This document shows, piece by piece, positions 24,724-35,788 of a DNA stretch of 38,200 nucleotides. Positions within the stretch are counted from its first letter, which is position 1. Each line of letters begins with the position of its first letter. The translations under genes and the position numbers were made by a program. The notes under the pieces were generated by a model. The model did no database searches. It worked only from the letters and a program-made list of their open reading frames with translations, and was not told the DNA's origin. Source of the stretch: Candidatus Gastranaerophilales bacterium (lineage in GTDB: Bacteria; Cyanobacteriota; Vampirovibrionia; Gastranaerophilales; Gastranaerophilaceae); NCBI GenBank assembly GCA_944322855.1, contig CALUQG010000020.1, positions 1 to 38,200 on the forward strand. The letters run 5' to 3'.

Positions 24724-27297
24724 TTATTTTATTTCAGGTGTTAAGAAGAAATCTTCATTAAAATTATTTTTTGTATCAGATGTATTAGTTATTTGTTTTT
24801 GTGTGTTGCCTGATGATGTTTTCTTCCCTATAGAATAAGCCAGTGCTTTTTTTATCGGGCTTTTTGAACGGGCATTCTTTTTATCAAGTTCAATTAATTC
24901 ATCCTGTGATTTTGCTCTCAAAGGTACTCCGACAACCTGTCTTGAAATTGAATCATTTATACTTGATGTTAATGCTGTCAATGTAAAGGCTCCGGCAAGA
25001 CTTGAGTTGCAAAGTTTTGATAAAAGATTATGAACAAAAGCGAGCATATAAGCCGAAACACTTATTCTTGAGATTTCTTGTGCTGCTCTGTTTTTCGCAC
25101 TTTTAGCTGCATCTTTTCTATTGTCATTACTATACTGCATCGTCAAATTGTATGCATCAGTCATCAAAAATAGTGTCGTTATTGCTCTTGACAGATTAAT
25201 ATTTGTTTGAGCGAGTGTGTTTCCGTCATATTCAACATGTTTTGCATTATCTGCTTTCAGTACTGAATTTTTTAATATATCAGAAACTTTTTGCAATGAT
25301 TTTTCGTCAATTGTTCCGTCTTCATTCAGTTTGATATTTTCTTTTTGTAGTTGTTTATCCATCCATAGAAGAAAATTCTTTGCTCCTTCTATATTCTCTT
25401 GTTCTTTACTTTCAATTTCGCAAAATTCACGATATAACCTTGCTCTTTTTTCTTCATCATTCAAAGGTGATTTTTGCCATGCATCAAGCTTCAATCTTTT
25501 TTGTGCAAATTTTTCGAAAGAATTAAATCTTTCTATATCTTTTTGAGTTTCTTTTTTAGAAATTTTTATGAGTTCTTTTGTGAATTCATCTTCATTTTTT
25601 CCTGCCATGATATTGTATATTTTTTGCAAATTTTTATAAGATTTGACAAATAGATTTTTTACAAATCTTACAGGAACCAGTATACTGGTAGTCCACAAGC
25701 CCCAGGTCGTTTTTTTGCTTCCTACAGGAATGTTTGTATTAGTTTTTGAGCTAACAATTTCGTCAAATGATTTTGGTATTTGGGAAACTTGATTTTTATA
25801 AATTTTATTCTTTGTGACTGATTTTACAACTGCTTTTTTCAATGTTTCAGCTGTTTGTTTGTCTGCTTTTTCAATAATTTTTATTATTGAAGAAAGTTTG
25901 TTTTTATCAAAAATGTAATCAACTTTGTAGTAACCTTTAAAAGAAGGTCTATTATTAAAATTATCTGGTTTTAACGGTGTATCAGGCTGGGAATTTTCTT
26001 TATTATTAGCAGCAAATGATTTGAAAGTTTCTCTTGCTGATTGAGTTTTTTTGTAACTTACTGATAAAGTTGTATCTGTTTTTGTATTTGTTGATGTATC
26101 TTTTTTCTTGACGTTTGTTAGCAATCGTCCTATAGCCGGTAATATTCCTTTTTTTTCATACATTTCTTTTTCTAAGCGGTCTAATGTATCTTTATCAGAT
26201 GGCATTATTGGCTTTCCAACCAGTTTTCTGCCAAGTATTTCAGAAAAAGCTACTGTTGAACCGGATACAAACATTGCTGTAGGAAGGCTTCTGTTTACGG
26301 CTTTTTCAAATGTACCAAAAAGTAAATTCTGAATGTACATATTCATGCCGATTCTTGAAAATTCCTGTGCAACACGGGAAGTTCTTTGTGCCGATGCTTC
26401 TTGTTTGTTGTTGCTGTATCTCATTGTTGTGTTATATGCATCGGTACCGAGAAAATATGAATAGATTATTCCAGATATAAGTCTGTTTCCGAGCATTAAA
26501 GAGGTAGATGAATATTTACCTTTGTTTGGGTCTACAACTTTATTTCTTCTTCTTTGAAGCTTATCAATTAATACATCATCAGGAATTATAAACTTGTCTT
26601 TTTCTGTCCATTTTGGCTGTTTACATAGTTTTCTGTATCCACGTTCCCATATCTCATGAGACTTTAGCAATCCTTGTAAACTCGCAAACTCTTTTAATAC
26701 CTTTTCTTTATATGCAACTTGTTGTGCTTTGATAGTGTTTTTATTTATAAATATTTTTTTTGTATTTTTGTATAAAAATGTAAAAGGAGCAATCAGCTGC
26801 TGTGCAAAATTTGCAAGAACAGTTTTTTGCGGAAGAAAGTATAAATTGTCTTCTGTTATGTTTTGTGCAATTTCATCAGTTATTCCGTTTGCTTTTCTGT
26901 ATGAAGCAGCGATTTGTCTTCTTATTTTTTCAGTTTCATTAGCAGGTTCGTCTGTATGCAGCTTAATAAAATCTACATAGTTCTTTCTAATATTATTGTA
27001 ATACTCTAATTGTGTTTTGCTGACAGCTTTGAGTGTTTTGAAAGTTCTTTCTGTCAGTTTTTGGGGTACGGGTTTTATAATCGGTTTTAGTAAGTTTGAT
27101 GCAATATTAAAATTAAAACCCTTGAAAGATATGTGCGTTTGAACGTTTCCTTGCAAGGGTTTTTGTATACTATTATTTTGTATGAAGTTATGTTTGCCTT
27201 TGTAGAGCGAACTTCCTGCCAAATAGTGAGACTGGCGGAATTCTTTTCGCTTCTGAGCGTATTGAGTTTTTGTTTCAATTTGCCCTGTAGTTATCAC
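24724..27297 (-). CDS. Large protein with an internal duplication, family unknown
   Basis: The 857-residue lysine-rich product is built from two related halves. Repeat 1 (about 261-380) has LMLGNRLISGIIYSYFLGTD followed by AYNTTMRYSN...RVAQEFSRIGM; repeat 2 (about 690-806) has TNINLSRAITTLFLMTDAYN followed by LTMQYSN...RAAQEISRISV. Each ends in a hydrophobic hairpin and a (R)xLVG/QVVGxP(I/L) segment. Each half also begins with an SFKG motif (57-60 and 452-455) and has a basic PVxFV/LYKNxKKI hydrophobic patch. There is no signal peptide. The start is GTG with a weak ribosome-binding site; a -35/-10 pair TTGAAA/TAAGAT with 17 bp spacing lies upstream. Paired hydrophobic hairpins suggest membrane insertion. 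No known domain was recognised. Confidence 0.75.
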   Translation of the reverse strand: MITTGQIETKTQYAQKRKEFRQSHYLAGSSLYKGKHNFIQNNSIQKPLQGNVQTHISFKGFNFNIASNLLKPIIKPVPQKLTERTFKTLKAVSKTQLEYYNNIRKNYVDFIKLHTDEPANETEKIRRQIAASYRKANGITDEIAQNITEDNLYFLPQKTVLANFAQQLIAPFTFLYKNTKKIFINKNTIKAQQVAYKEKVLKEFASLQGLLKSHEIWERGYRKLCKQPKWTEKDKFIIPDDVLIDKLQRRRNKVVDPNKGKYSSTSLMLGNRLISGIIYSYFLGTDAYNTTMRYSNNKQEASAQRTSRVAQEFSRIGMNMYIQNLLFGTFEKAVNRSLPTAMFVSGSTVAFSEILGRKLVGKPIMPSDKDTLDRLEKEMYEKKGILPAIGRLLTNVKKKDTSTNTKTDTTLSVSYKKTQSARETFKSFAANNKENSQPDTPLKPDNFNNRPSFKGYYKVDYIFDKNKLSSIIKIIEKADKQTAETLKKAVVKSVTKNKIYKNQVSQIPKSFDEIVSSKTNTNIPVGSKKTTWGLWTTSILVPVRFVKNLFVKSYKNLQKIYNIMAGKNEDEFTKELIKISKKETQKDIERFNSFEKFAQKRLKLDAWQKSPLNDEEKRARLYREFCEIESKEQENIEGAKNFLLWMDKQLQKENIKLNEDGTIDEKSLQKVSDILKNSVLKADNAKHVEYDGNTLAQTNINLSRAITTLFLMTDAYNLTMQYSNDNRKDAAKSAKNRAAQEISRISVSAYMLAFVHNLLSKLCNSSLAGAFTLTALTSSINDSISRQVVGVPLRAKSQDELIELDKKNARSKSPIKKALAYSIGKKTSSGNTQKQITNTSDTKNNFNEDFFLTPEIK

Positions 27298-27457
27298 GTT
27301 AATTCCAGTAATTTTGAAAACACTATCTTATCTCGAACAAAAACTTTTTTCAAAGTCTTTGCCATGCTCTGAAAGAAAAATCTCTCAATTATTTAACGTT
27401 ACTCAAAAAAATTTTTGCTAGTCTGAATTATTTTGCTATACAAAAGTTAACCATTTT

Positions 27458-27498
27458 ACACACAAAAAGACGGACATAAAGACCGCCTTTTTGTGTGT
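27458..27498. terminator. Rho-independent terminator downstream of gyrB
   Basis: ACACACAAAAAG and CTTTTTGTGTGT form a long stem with inner CGG/CCG, active in either orientation and placed just after the gyrB stop codon. Confidence 0.8.
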
Positions 27499-27513
27499 AT
27501 AAGTATATGATTT

Positions 27514-29982
<2,469 letters not shown>

Positions 29983-30072
29983 CTATCTGTATCAATATTG
30001 TACTACAAACAAGCAGATTAAACTAATTTGTTAAGATTGAAAAATATCACAGCAAAAAACAATATTTCTTAT

Positions 30073-30201
30073 TTATTTTGTTAATTTATCTAATTCATTT
30101 ATTTTTTTCAGGATAATGTCTATTTCTTTTTTCCAAATTTCAAGCAGAGTTTTTAACTCATTTTTAAAGCTGTATGCACCGGGCCACAATGTGTTTTCCA
30201 T
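30073..30201 (-). CDS. 42-residue helical microprotein
   Basis: A short frame (MENTLWPGAYSFKNELKTLL...) not longer than 42 codons but with a textbook AAGGAG site 8 nt before its ATG. The C-terminal half (LLEIWKKEIDIILKKINELDKL) is an amphipathic, heptad-like helix with leucine and isoleucine at a/d positions, suited to a coiled coil or a peripheral membrane contact. The gene sits between gyrB and the GH13-like gene on the same strand. No family is known to me, and start signals plus regular helix character are the main support. Confidence 0.6.
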   Translation of the reverse strand: MENTLWPGAYSFKNELKTLLEIWKKEIDIILKKINELDKLTK

Positions 30202-30301
30202 TATTATGCTCCTTATTTTTCATTCCCTGTAATATCTATAATGTTTTTATCGGTTAAATAAACATAATCTTTAATTGGGTAATATAGAATTTTATAAAAA
30301 T

Positions 30302-31627
30302 TTACAAAAAAAGTGCATGAGCAAATATTTCTCCGACCTGATGGTTGTAAAAACGGCCGTCATCTTTTGTGAATAATTCTCTCCAGTGGCTTTCCTTGGA
30401 ACCGTCAATTGAATAGGACGGATTGCACATCATAAGGTTATGAGTGCTCGTGTCATATCTTAGTGGAAATAAATCTTCCATTTGCATAAAACTGGGAAGT
30501 TTATCGCTGGCGAGCTCAAAACCGAACAGTGCATTTTTTATCCTGTTTAATCTTACTTCATACGGGGTTCCACCTTCTGTGTTGTCATTGGAAACTTCTA
30601 CCCCAGGTGCATATTCTCTTGAAAATTTTAGTTTATCAGACCAGTATTTTACACTCTCAAAATCATCAATACTCACAAAAGCTGTGCCTGCGTTGAGTCC
30701 CATATTTTTATATCTTTCAAAATCATCTGAACTTTTTTCTCCTACAAAACTAAGAGTTGTACATCCAGAGCGTTTTCTTATTTCATCTGTTATATATTGC
30801 ATCTGGCTATATTCAGGCAGCGCACCGACTCCTGTATAATTTTGCAAATCGTATCCGCCTATATGTTTTGCCGAATCTACAAATATTGCTTCAAATCCAA
30901 GTTTAACCATTTTCGTCATTTCTTGAATATACAATTCAACATGTTCAGGATTGTTCCATCGAAAATTTTCATCTTCTTTGTAAGGCTTTGAAATTTTAAG
31001 CTGGTCTTCTGATATTATAGTTCTGAAACCTGTTTTTAGTCCTCTAAAATGAGCAAGGTTGTTAAAAGCCTGGAATTGTTCTTCAGCAGAAATTTTGTCA
31101 ATATTTTCATAATCAATTATATTTTCACTGTAACCATTGCCTAATTTTATACCGTATATGGAGTTTTCTTTCCAGGGGGCTTTATTGTATCCGTCACCGT
31201 ATATGTTTGGCCATATTTGTGACAAAATTACGCAGTTAGCCCAGCTTTTTGCAGACGGCGGTAATGCCGGAAGAAGTTTTATTGTGCTGAGAAGGCCTTT
31301 TCTGCATTTGTTGCCTTTCATTTCTGCGATTGCCCTATTGTTAATTTCAATATAATTGGCAAGTCTTCCCCATTTATCTCCATAGTCAGGTGATTTTACA
31401 TTATCAGGGAAAGTTCTGTAAAATGTAGTGCATTCGCATAGCGACACTATTGAATCTACAGCTCTTTTTAGACTTCTTTCTAACAGTTCATAAGGTAAAA
31501 TATTAGATACCCACTGCTTTAAATATCCTTCATTCAATGCTCTGTATTTGTGCAGTTCCGTCCATTTGTCATAATGAAGAATATGATTTCCTGTATATAC
31601 ATCAAGCAATTTGTTTACTGTGTTCAT
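30302..31627 (-). CDS. TIM-barrel protein resembling alpha-amylase (GH13-like)
   Basis: A 441-residue cytoplasmic-type protein without signal peptide. It has the pattern of the alpha-amylase superfamily barrel: NLAHFRGLKTGF (about 191) corresponds to conserved region I, GFEAIFVDSAKHIGG holds region II with Asp251 and the KH pair (254-255), and SFVGEKSS gives Glu297 as region III acid/base. Region IV with the third Asp (NHD) is not clearly seen; VSNDNTEGG is the nearest. The first 110 residues are helical and unlike the usual barrel start. It may be a divergent glucan or sugar-modifying enzyme, or an inactive relative. The ATG is apparently leaderless. Confidence 0.5.
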   Translation of the reverse strand: MNTVNKLLDVYTGNHILHYDKWTELHKYRALNEGYLKQWVSNILPYELLERSLKRAVDSIVSLCECTTFYRTFPDNVKSPDYGDKWGRLANYIEINNRAIAEMKGNKCRKGLLSTIKLLPALPPSAKSWANCVILSQIWPNIYGDGYNKAPWKENSIYGIKLGNGYSENIIDYENIDKISAEEQFQAFNNLAHFRGLKTGFRTIISEDQLKISKPYKEDENFRWNNPEHVELYIQEMTKMVKLGFEAIFVDSAKHIGGYDLQNYTGVGALPEYSQMQYITDEIRKRSGCTTLSFVGEKSSDDFERYKNMGLNAGTAFVSIDDFESVKYWSDKLKFSREYAPGVEVSNDNTEGGTPYEVRLNRIKNALFGFELASDKLPSFMQMEDLFPLRYDTSTHNLMMCNPSYSIDGSKESHWRELFTKDDGRFYNHQVGEIFAHALFL

Positions 31628-31633
31628 TTAGAC

Positions 31634-31639
31634 AATATA
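31634..31639 (-). promoter_or_regulatory. -10 box for a leaderless transcript of the GH13-like gene
   Basis: TATATT on the minus strand occupies -12 to -7 relative to the A of the ATG at 31627. No ribosome-binding site precedes the start codon. Confidence 0.5.
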
Positions 31640-31759
31640 AATTAAGCCTTTTTAAAAAACATTCTGCTTAACGGTTATTTGAAATTTTATAATTATGTAT
31701 AATTTTTTAAGTGCATTTCATTTCATTTTATTAATTTAATAGCCACTGATTAAGCAGTA

Positions 31760-31768
31760 TGCTAGAAT
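31760..31768 (+). promoter_or_regulatory. Extended -10 promoter for a leaderless histidine-kinase transcript
   Basis: TGC-TAGAAT, close to the TGCTACAAT nonamers of tyrS and the DUF2582 gene. The hexamer ends at 31768, so position +1 is 31775, the A of the ATG. Confidence 0.7.
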
Positions 31769-31774
31769 ATAACT

Positions 31775-33868
31775 ATGTCGAAAATACTTTTAGTATCTCA
31801 AGATACTCAGCAAAAAGAATTAATAGTCAATGTTTTAACAGGGGCAAAATCCTCTGCTACTCTTATTACATCCGTTGATGAATCTGCTATTTTGAACTAT
31901 GTTGAAAAAGGTCAGGTCGACATGGTTATTATAGACGAGGATACGACTTCACCAGATACTGTTATTCTTGCAAAGAAGCTTCATTCTTCCGCAATAAAAG
32001 AAAATGTCGCAGTTGCCGCTCTTGTTAATTATGACACATGTAATACCGATTTATTAAGGCTTGCAAATGTTTATATTACAAAACCGATAAATGAGAAAAT
32101 TCTGTGTTCTTGTGTGAATGGAAGTCTTAAATTAAAAAAAGCTATTGATACTTTATCGACAAATAACAGTGAACTTGCGAAAAGTCTTTATCAGCTGGAT
32201 GTTTTATATAATACTTCTATGCAGCTTGCAGGCTCTCTCGACAAGCAAAAGTTAATCAATATTATGCTCGATGGACTTGAAAAAAGTTTGAGTTTCTCTC
32301 TTTCTTATATTCTTGTTTTCAACGATGAACACAATATCGATTTAATTATAAATTCTCTTTACAATATTTCTCCAAGGCTTGAGCATTCCTTAAAACTTAG
32401 AGCGATACTCAGCTATCGTGCTTTGTTTGATAAAAAAAGAATACCCTACAATTTGAATGTTAATGACATAAAAGTTATAAAAAATATCAAACATCCGATT
32501 GAAGAGTATGACTTGAATATATTAAAATTTGACAATCTTTTTGCTCCGATAAATGTTGGTGAAAAATTCTTCGGGCTGATTGAAGTCTTTAGAGATTCTG
32601 ATTTTACTCAAGAAGATACAACATGTTTTCAAACTCTTTCACGACAAGTCTCTTTGCCGTTGGAAAATGCATCTTTGTATGAGGAAATTAAAAATACAAA
32701 TACAAAGCTTGAAAGGCTAGAAAGATTGAAATCAGAGTTTATTTCTATTGTTTCTCATGAACTAAGAACCCCTCTGACAGCAATTAAAAATTCTCTGGAA
32801 ATATGTCTTAGCGGAAAAGCCGGTGATGTCAGCTCAATTATGGACAATTTTTTGAATATGGCTCAAAGAAATGTCACAAGACTTTCCGGGATTATAAATG
32901 ATTTGCTTGATTTGTCAAAAGTTGAAGCAGGAAAAATGGATTTCAAATTTGAGAAAGCAAATATTAACACTCCTGTTGAGTTTATGAAAAATACTTTTGA
33001 CAGCGTTGCAAAAGACAAAAATATTGATTTAATTCTTGAAAAAGATGAAAATCTCTCTTTAACATATTTCGACAATCAAAGAATAGAACAGGTTATGTCT
33101 AATCTCATTTCAAATGCAATTAAATTTACAAATGAAAACGGAAAAATAGTCGTAAAAACAGAAAATATTAATGAAGCTGATATTGACAAGTCGCTTATAT
33201 TCGGGGTCGAAAATCCTGTGTTCTATAAACATTATGTGAAAATCTCTGTAAAAGACAGCGGCATCGGTATTGCTCCTGAAGATTTGAAAAAGGTCTTTGA
33301 CCAGTTTCAACAAATTGAAAATCCGCTAAACAGAAAAAACGGCGGAACAGGACTAGGGCTTCCTATAGCGAAACAATTGATTGAGGCTCACAGAGGTTTT
33401 ATCTGGGTTGAAAGTGAATTAAATCGTGGAACAACTTTCTCTTTTGTGATTCCTGTATTAAGCGAAAAAGAAAAATTTATTATTGATATGGAAAAAGATA
33501 TTTCTAAAGCAAAGTCTTGTTCCCATAGTCTTCTTTTACTGCTTATTGAAGAAAAAAAAGATGCGGAAAATTCTTTTATTTCCAAGATTAGAGAAGATAA
33601 AATATCAATTATCAGAAAAACTGCTAATACAAAAATTGTCTACTATGACGAAGATGATAATAATTATCTGGCTATATTAATTCCAGAAGCTGACAAATTT
33701 GCCCAGAGCTTTATAGAAAAAAAGATTGAAAGTTTTGTTGTCGATGAACAAGATAAAGAAAAATATGATATATTGTACTCAACGGCACTTTTCCCAGATG
33801 TTGGCAATAGTGCACAGGACTTGATGAGTAGTGCAAAAAAATTATTGAAAGAAAAGGTGGAGGCATAA
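31775..33868 (+). CDS. Hybrid-type sensor histidine kinase: receiver-like, GAF, HisKA, HATPase, degenerate GGDEF-like
   Basis: A 697-residue cytoplasmic kinase with no membrane span. In order: a receiver-like domain (1-115; Asp54 and Lys103 kept, but the DD acid pair is reduced), a GAF-type sensor domain (about 140-300), a coiled linker, HisKA with His328 in SHELRTPL, and the ATPase with N-box NLISNAIKFT (443-452), DSGIGI (494-499) and GGTGLGLP (523-530). The last 130 residues (about 565-695) align with GGDEF cyclases: SLLLLLIEE, NYLAILIPEAD, and YSTALFPDVGNSAQDLMSSAKKLL, but the signature is DNNYL (628-632), not GGDEF, so cyclase activity is unlikely. It leads an operon with a receiver and an ATPase-like gene. 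Confidence 0.9.
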   Translation: MSKILLVSQDTQQKELIVNVLTGAKSSATLITSVDESAILNYVEKGQVDMVIIDEDTTSPDTVILAKKLHSSAIKENVAVAALVNYDTCNTDLLRLANVYITKPINEKILCSCVNGSLKLKKAIDTLSTNNSELAKSLYQLDVLYNTSMQLAGSLDKQKLINIMLDGLEKSLSFSLSYILVFNDEHNIDLIINSLYNISPRLEHSLKLRAILSYRALFDKKRIPYNLNVNDIKVIKNIKHPIEEYDLNILKFDNLFAPINVGEKFFGLIEVFRDSDFTQEDTTCFQTLSRQVSLPLENASLYEEIKNTNTKLERLERLKSEFISIVSHELRTPLTAIKNSLEICLSGKAGDVSSIMDNFLNMAQRNVTRLSGIINDLLDLSKVEAGKMDFKFEKANINTPVEFMKNTFDSVAKDKNIDLILEKDENLSLTYFDNQRIEQVMSNLISNAIKFTNENGKIVVKTENINEADIDKSLIFGVENPVFYKHYVKISVKDSGIGIAPEDLKKVFDQFQQIENPLNRKNGGTGLGLPIAKQLIEAHRGFIWVESELNRGTTFSFVIPVLSEKEKFIIDMEKDISKAKSCSHSLLLLLIEEKKDAENSFISKIREDKISIIRKTANTKIVYYDEDDNNYLAILIPEADKFAQSFIEKKIESFVVDEQDKEKYDILYSTALFPDVGNSAQDLMSSAKKLLKEKVEA

Positions 33869-33876
33869 TAGTTATT

Positions 33877-34251
33877 ATGAGCGTTTCTAAAAAAATACTT
33901 ATTGTTGATGATGAACAAGATATTGTCGAAACCCTTAAATTTATGCTCGAAGCTCAAGGGTATGAATGTTTTTGTGCTTATGACGGTGAGGCCGGTTTGA
34001 GTCTGGCTAAAGAAATTATTCCGGATTTGATGATACTTGATGTAATGATGCCCAAAATTAACGGGTATAAAATCAGCAGGTTGTTAAAATATGACACAAA
34101 ATACAAAGATATTCCTATTATTATGGTAACTGCACGTTCTCAGGAAGATGACAAAATTATCGGGCAGGAAACAGGTGTTAATGAATATATCACTAAACCG
34201 TTCGAATTGGATGAAGTCATATCTAAAGTTAAAGAATATCTTGATAAATAA
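33877..34251 (+). CDS. Stand-alone response-regulator receiver
   Basis: A 124-residue single-domain receiver of CheY type. All key residues are present: Asp11-Asp12, the phospho-acceptor Asp55 in MILDVMMP, Thr85 in IIMVTARS and Lys107 in YITKPF. It has no output domain, so it must act by protein contact; the obvious partners are the kinase encoded 8 bp upstream, which supplies phosphate, and the ATPase-like protein encoded 18 bp downstream. The ribosome-binding site is the GGTGGAGG within the end of the kinase gene, about 17 nt before the ATG, so translation may be coupled. Confidence 0.95.
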   Translation: MSVSKKILIVDDEQDIVETLKFMLEAQGYECFCAYDGEAGLSLAKEIIPDLMILDVMMPKINGYKISRLLKYDTKYKDIPIIMVTARSQEDDKIIGQETGVNEYITKPFELDEVISKVKEYLDK

Positions 34252-34269
34252 TTTATCGGAGTTGAGATT

Positions 34270-35664
34270 ATGGAGTTTGTTAGGAATAAAACACTCGAAA
34301 AACTTAAATATGATTTAGTAAGAGATAATATAATTAAGTATGAAGATTTGGAGACAGCCCAGCAGGTGGCTGAAGCTCAAAACGTAAATATTGGTCAGGT
34401 TTTGATATCTTCCGGTATTATTTCAGAAGAAAAGCTTCTTAAATTTTTGGAAAGCAAGCTTCATATCCCTTATGTAAATCTCGATGATTATTCTCTCGAT
34501 AAAAAATGTCTTAGTTATATAAATTTTAACAATGCGCAAAAATATAAAGTTATTCCTCTTTTTGAAATAGAAGGAATATTGACTGTTGCTATGGCGGATC
34601 CTCTTGATTTGTTTGCTATTGACAGAATTGTTGAAGATGCAAAATGCGAAATTGAACCCGTGATTTCTTCAGAGAGTGCTGTGTTAAAAAAGATTGAAGA
34701 ATATTACCACAGTAATAGTTCTGTAGGACAAATTTATATGGATGAAAATCGTCCCAAATATGATTGGAGAGAGGTTCTTAATAACGAAAATATTTCCTCA
34801 AGTCTTTCAGATGAACATATGCAAAAGCTTATTAGAGCTATTTTAAAACAAGCTATTTCAGAAGATATACATGAATTGTTTTTTGAACATACACCGGACG
34901 GCTTAAGTGTAAATTTCAGAAAAGAATCTCAAAGTATTTCTACGGGTGAGATTCCATTAATGCTTATATCTTCATTTATTGCAAAGCTGAAAACACTTTC
35001 AAATCTTGATCCTACAGTTTCAGAACTTCCTCAATTGGGGAAATTGAGCTTTAGAGTGGATGACATGGCCTTGATTGCAAGTATTTCTGCTTTTCCAACA
35101 ATCCATGGTGAAAGAATTTCAATAAAGATTTACAAACCCCCAAAATCTCTTAAAGACAATGGCTTTGATACAAAAAAAATTAATATAATCCGCAGTGCTA
35201 TGCAAAAACCGGGAATTGTTCTTGTATGCGGTTCTTCTTTAAGCGGTAAAACTCATATTATTTATTCGATTTTGTCAGATATTGCTCAGAAAGATAAAAA
35301 TGTTATGACTATAGAGTCTATAACAAAATATGATCTGCCTAATGTTAATCAATGTGAACTAAATGAACATATAGGCTTTAATCTTGATAAAGCAATGCGA
35401 TTTATTGAATTTCAGTCGCCAGATATTTTGTATTTTGAAGGGATAAATACAAAAGAGGGGCTTGATTATTTTACATCTCTCGTGTTCAAAGACAAAACTC
35501 TTATCACTGAATTTTTGGCTGAAAATATTGCAGACTTAATGAAAAAACTTGCAATAAGCGATTTTTCAATGTTTAAATCAATGCTTACCTGTTTAATTTT
35601 TATACATAACAAAGATAGTATAGAAGTGTTTGATAAAATATCTCTGGAAAAATATTTTGCTTAA
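34270..35664 (+). CDS. Degenerate GspE/PilB-type ATPase with MshEN domain
   Basis: The 464-residue product has a GspE/PilB N-terminal (MshEN-like) domain at about 10-145 (IGQVLISSGIISEEKLLKFL, VIPLFEIEGILTVAMADPLD), the fold that binds cyclic-di-GMP in PilB/MshE proteins. A GspE-type core follows: AISEDIHELFFE at the place of ASDIHIEP, HGERISIKIY at the position of GERVVIRIL, Walker A GSSLSGKT (321-328), Walker B region SPDILYFEG (383-391). The Asp box, the His box (STLHTN is ITEFLAEN) and the zinc tetracysteine site are missing. It could be a regulator or a slow motor subunit of a type IV pilus or secretion machine. GGAG lies 8 nt before the ATG. Operon with kinase and receiver. Confidence 0.82.
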   Translation: MEFVRNKTLEKLKYDLVRDNIIKYEDLETAQQVAEAQNVNIGQVLISSGIISEEKLLKFLESKLHIPYVNLDDYSLDKKCLSYINFNNAQKYKVIPLFEIEGILTVAMADPLDLFAIDRIVEDAKCEIEPVISSESAVLKKIEEYYHSNSSVGQIYMDENRPKYDWREVLNNENISSSLSDEHMQKLIRAILKQAISEDIHELFFEHTPDGLSVNFRKESQSISTGEIPLMLISSFIAKLKTLSNLDPTVSELPQLGKLSFRVDDMALIASISAFPTIHGERISIKIYKPPKSLKDNGFDTKKINIIRSAMQKPGIVLVCGSSLSGKTHIIYSILSDIAQKDKNVMTIESITKYDLPNVNQCELNEHIGFNLDKAMRFIEFQSPDILYFEGINTKEGLDYFTSLVFKDKTLITEFLAENIADLMKKLAISDFSMFKSMLTCLIFIHNKDSIEVFDKISLEKYFA

Positions 35665-35732
35665 TTTGTTGTTAACAAATATTGCAGCTTTGTAAAATTA
35701 TATTAACAATATCCCAGAAACGGTCAATTTCG

Positions 35733-35760
35733 TTGAAAAAATCTTTTTTATAAGTATATA
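35733..35760 (+). promoter_or_regulatory. Promoter upstream of the 147-residue gene
   Basis: TTGAAA and TATATA separated by 16 bp, with initiation expected near 35767 and a 22-nt leader holding AAAAGGA. It would free the last two genes from the kinase operon. Confidence 0.5.
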
Positions 35761-35788
35761 GGAAACCGAAGGGAAAAGGAATATAATT

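Noticed and set aside
35664-35680. ATTTGTT-GTT-AACAAAT hairpin after the PilB-like gene as a terminator
   Set aside because: AT-only stem with no T-run afterwards.
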